NCBI GenBank assembly: GCA_903855135.1
Contig: CAINYB010000023.1
Location: 1-34,938, forward strand
Length of the DNA: 34,938 bases
Source of the DNA: an uncultured bacterium
Lineage (GTDB): Bacteria; Patescibacteriota; Patescibacteriia; UBA1558; GWA2-36-10
Reading direction: 5' to 3'
Within the stretch, counting starts at the first letter, position 1. Each line of letters opens with the position of its first letter. This document shows, one piece after another, positions 32,461 to 34,938 of the stretch. The notes beneath the pieces are model-generated. The model saw only the letters and a program-made list of their open reading frames with translations, was not told where the DNA came from and searched no databases. Made by a program: the position numbers and the translations under genes.

Positions 32461-34938
32461 TTATTTTTCTAAACTTTCTGCATAACCAGTACCAGCTGGA
32501 ATCTTGCGACCGATGATAACGTTTTCTTTCAAACCTCTCAAGTGATCGATGCGACCGGTGATAGCAGCGTCAATCAATACTCTAGCAGTTTCTTGGAAAG
32601 AGGCGGCGGATAAGAATGAATCAGAGGTCAAAGAAGCTTTGGTAATACCCATCAACAAAGTGTCGCTAGTAGCTTGTTTACCTTTGTTGTTTAAGTTTGC
32701 TTCTTTAAACTGTGTTTGAGTAATGGTTTCGCCTGGTAATAATTCTGTGTCGCCAACATCGCGAACAAAGACACGAGAAAACATTTGTTTGACGATTAAT
32801 TCTACGTGTTTGTCATCTAAGTTTTGTCCTTGGGAAGAATAAATATGTTTGATTTCAGCGATCACATATTTTTGGACAGCTAGCTGACCTTGATGATCAT
32901 ATAGCTCTTGCAAGTCAACACTACCCTCGGTTAAGGCTTGACCTTCTTCGACTAGCTCACCATTTTTTACCCAAAGATTATAGCCACCAGGGATAATCAC
33001 TTCTACTTCTTCACCAGATTTGACGGAGACACTTAATTTATCATCTTTGATTTTTACTATTCCACCTAAGTTAGTTTTTTCTTCTTTCTGGTTGATGACA
33101 AATAGTGTTTGTCCTGGTTTTACTTCTTGGCCATCGCTTACTTTTACTTGCGCTGATTCTTCGATTTCAAAATTTTCAGTTCTGGCTGCTTGAGTCTTGA
33201 TTTTCAAAATACGATTATCTTTACTGACTAATTGCTCGGTGCCGTTGAGTAAGATTTGACCCATGACTGGAGCTAAAATTGACTTCTTCTTTGGCGGACG
33301 AGCTTCAAATAATTCTTCTACACGAGGCAAACCTTGGGTCACATCAGCTTCAGAAGCCACACCACCAGTATGGAAAGTACGCATGGTCAACTGCGTGCCA
33401 GGTTCACCAATACTTTGAGCAGCAATCACACCGACAGCAGTGCCGAGTTTAACTAAATCATTATAGCCTAAATCATAGCCATAACATTTTTGACAAACAC
33501 CACGCAAAGCGCGACAAGTCAAAACAGAACGGATCTTAATACTTTCAGGATCAATTTTTTCTATCTTGTCAGCAATTTCTTGATTAACTAAAGTACCTTT
33601 TTTAAATAAAACCTGTTTACTTTCTGCGTCTACTATGCCCTCGGCTAAGACACGACCAACCACACGACTAGACAGGGTCTCATTAAGTTCTTTGCTTTCA
33701 GCTTTGGTAATGACTAAGCCTTCGGTGTCTTTACAATCATTTTCTAAAACTACGACGTCTTGTGAAACATCGACTAAACGACGAGTTAAGTAGCCGGCGT
33801 TAGCGGTACGCAAAGCAGTGTCGGACAAACCTTTACGAGTACCGTGAGTAGAAATAAAATATTCCAAAACATCTAAACCTTCTTGGAAGTTGGCCTTGAT
33901 AGGCAACTCGATGATGTCGCCAGCTGGATTGATCACCAAACCCTTGATACCCATGATCTGAATCATCTGCGACCAAGAACCACGAGCACCAGAATTAATA
34001 ATAGTGGTGATAGAGTTGTCAGCTTTGAAAACATCTTTACTTTGATCAGTGATTTGATTTTTGATATCTGACCAAACTTCAATTACTTTAATATATCTTT
34101 CTTTGTTGGTAAGTAAACCTTGGTTGTATTGTTCACGGATGACTTCTACTTTTTTCTCACCTTGCACTATCAAATCGTGTTTATTGTGTAATTTTGGAAT
34201 ATCTCCCATACCCCAAGAAAAACCAGAAGCAGTAATATATTTAAAAGCAATGTCTTTGATACGATCTAAAGCGTCAACAGTTTCGTCACCAGAAAAAGTT
34301 CTAAAAATTTCTGCCACGATTTTGCCTAAACCTTTTTTATCTAAAGTCTTGTTAACAAAAGCTAAACCAACTGGCAATTCTTTATTAAAAATCACGCGAC
34401 CAACTGAAGTGGTGATAATTTCATTATTAGCTCTAGCCACTCTTACTTTGATCAAATCTTGCAAACCGATTAAACCTAAGGCATAAGCTTTTTCTGCTTC
34501 ATTTTCGTCAGCAAAAATCTTTTTTACTTCTGTGCCTTCAGGAACAAAGGTTAAATAATAAGATCCCCAAACAATGTCTTGGTTCGGTACTACTACTGGA
34601 TCACCAGTAGCTGGTTTTAACAAGTTTTTAGAAGACAACATGATGTTAGCTGCTTCGTCTTTAGCTTCTTCAGTCAAAGGTACGTGCACGGCCATTTGGT
34701 CACCGTCAAAGTCAGCATTAAAAGCAGTACAAACCAAAGGATGTAATTGGATAGCTTTACCTTCGATCAAAATTGGTTTAAAAGCTTGGATACCTAAACG
34801 GTGCAAAGTTGGAGCACGGTTGAGTAAGACGTGAGCGCCGATAATAATCTCTTCCAAAATATCCCAAACCTCTGAATGACCAGCTTCGATATAGCGATTA
34901 GCAGAACGGACATTGTGCACCAATTCTCTTTCGATCAA
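32461..34938 (-). CDS. rpoC: DNA-directed RNA polymerase beta' subunit, C-terminal part (5' end outside window)
   Basis: '[49 protein letters not shown]' and '[18 protein letters not shown]'; ORF open to window edge. Confidence 0.98.
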   Translation of the reverse strand: MIERELVHNVRSANRYIEAGHSEVWDILEEIIIGAHVLLNRAPTLHRLGIQAFKPILIEGKAIQLHPLVCTAFNADFDGDQMAVHVPLTEEAKDEAANIMLSSKNLLKPATGDPVVVPNQDIVWGSYYLTFVPEGTEVKKIFADENEAEKAYALGLIGLQDLIKVRVARANNEIITTSVGRVIFNKELPVGLAFVNKTLDKKGLGKIVAEIFRTFSGDETVDALDRIKDIAFKYITASGFSWGMGDIPKLHNKHDLIVQGEKKVEVIREQYNQGLLTNKERYIKVIEVWSDIKNQITDQSKDVFKADNSITTIINSGARGSWSQMIQIMGIKGLVINPAGDIIELPIKANFQEGLDVLEYFISTHGTRKGLSDTALRTANAGYLTRRLVDVSQDVVVLENDCKDTEGLVITKAESKELNETLSSRVVGRVLAEGIVDAESKQVLFKKGTLVNQEIADKIEKIDPESIKIRSVLTCRALRGVCQKCYGYDLGYNDLVKLGTAVGVIAAQSIGEPGTQLTMRTFHTGGVASEADVTQGLPRVEELFEARPPKKKSILAPVMGQILLNGTEQLVSKDNRILKIKTQAARTENFEIEESAQVKVSDGQEVKPGQTLFVINQKEEKTNLGGIVKIKDDKLSVSVKSGEEVEVIIPGGYNLWVKNGELVEEGQALTEGSVDLQELYDHQGQLAVQKYVIAEIKHIYSSQGQNLDDKHVELIVKQMFSRVFVRDVGDTELLPGETITQTQFKEANLNNKGKQATSDTLLMGITKASLTSDSFLSAASFQETARVLIDAAITGRIDHLRGLKENVIIGRKIPAGTGYAESLEK

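Noticed and set aside
28334-34938. Alternative genetic code (UGA recoding as in SR1/Gracilibacteria) or inteins in recA/rpoC
   Set aside because: recA, ftsK and the visible rpoC read cleanly with the standard code and keep conserved motifs without interruption.

Overview
This window looks like a candidate-phyla-radiation (Patescibacteria-like) chromosome segment. That assignment is an inference from gene style: small T4SS-pilin-like genes, compact operons, cohesin-type surface proteins and AT-rich sequence with GC-rich mini-palindromes. Nearly everything is on the minus strand. From left to right it holds: three small pilin-like membrane protein genes; an orphan family-1 solute-binding lipoprotein; galU; an intergenic cluster of stem-loops; a TolB-like beta-propeller protein and an M23 peptidase on the plus strand; a ~15 kb minus-strand surface/export cluster (about 5.8-21.2 kb); a DUF2177-like protein; an AAA ATPase; a cupin; tRNA-Ser(CGA); an O-antigen-ligase / CapA / O-antigen-ligase / flippase block; and a housekeeping run of recA, RodZ-like HTH, ftsK and the 3' part of rpoC. 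The most unusual part is the 5.8-21.2 kb cluster. In transcription order it encodes TatC, TatA, a small membrane protein, two Tat-signal proteins with phage-virion-like sequence (one carrying four extra ~65-aa repeats), an 886-aa protein with related repeats but no signal peptide, a leaderless lysozyme-like protein, a second TatA, a large repetitive secreted protein ending in a dockerin, and three membrane-anchored cohesin proteins. I read this as a candidate Tat-linked, cohesin/dockerin-assembled surface structure. The second notable theme is about 19 dispersed GC-rich mini-palindromes, some embedded in frame inside membrane-protein genes. Three at 3.74-3.89 kb have a regular 62-63 bp spacing that mimics a CRISPR array.
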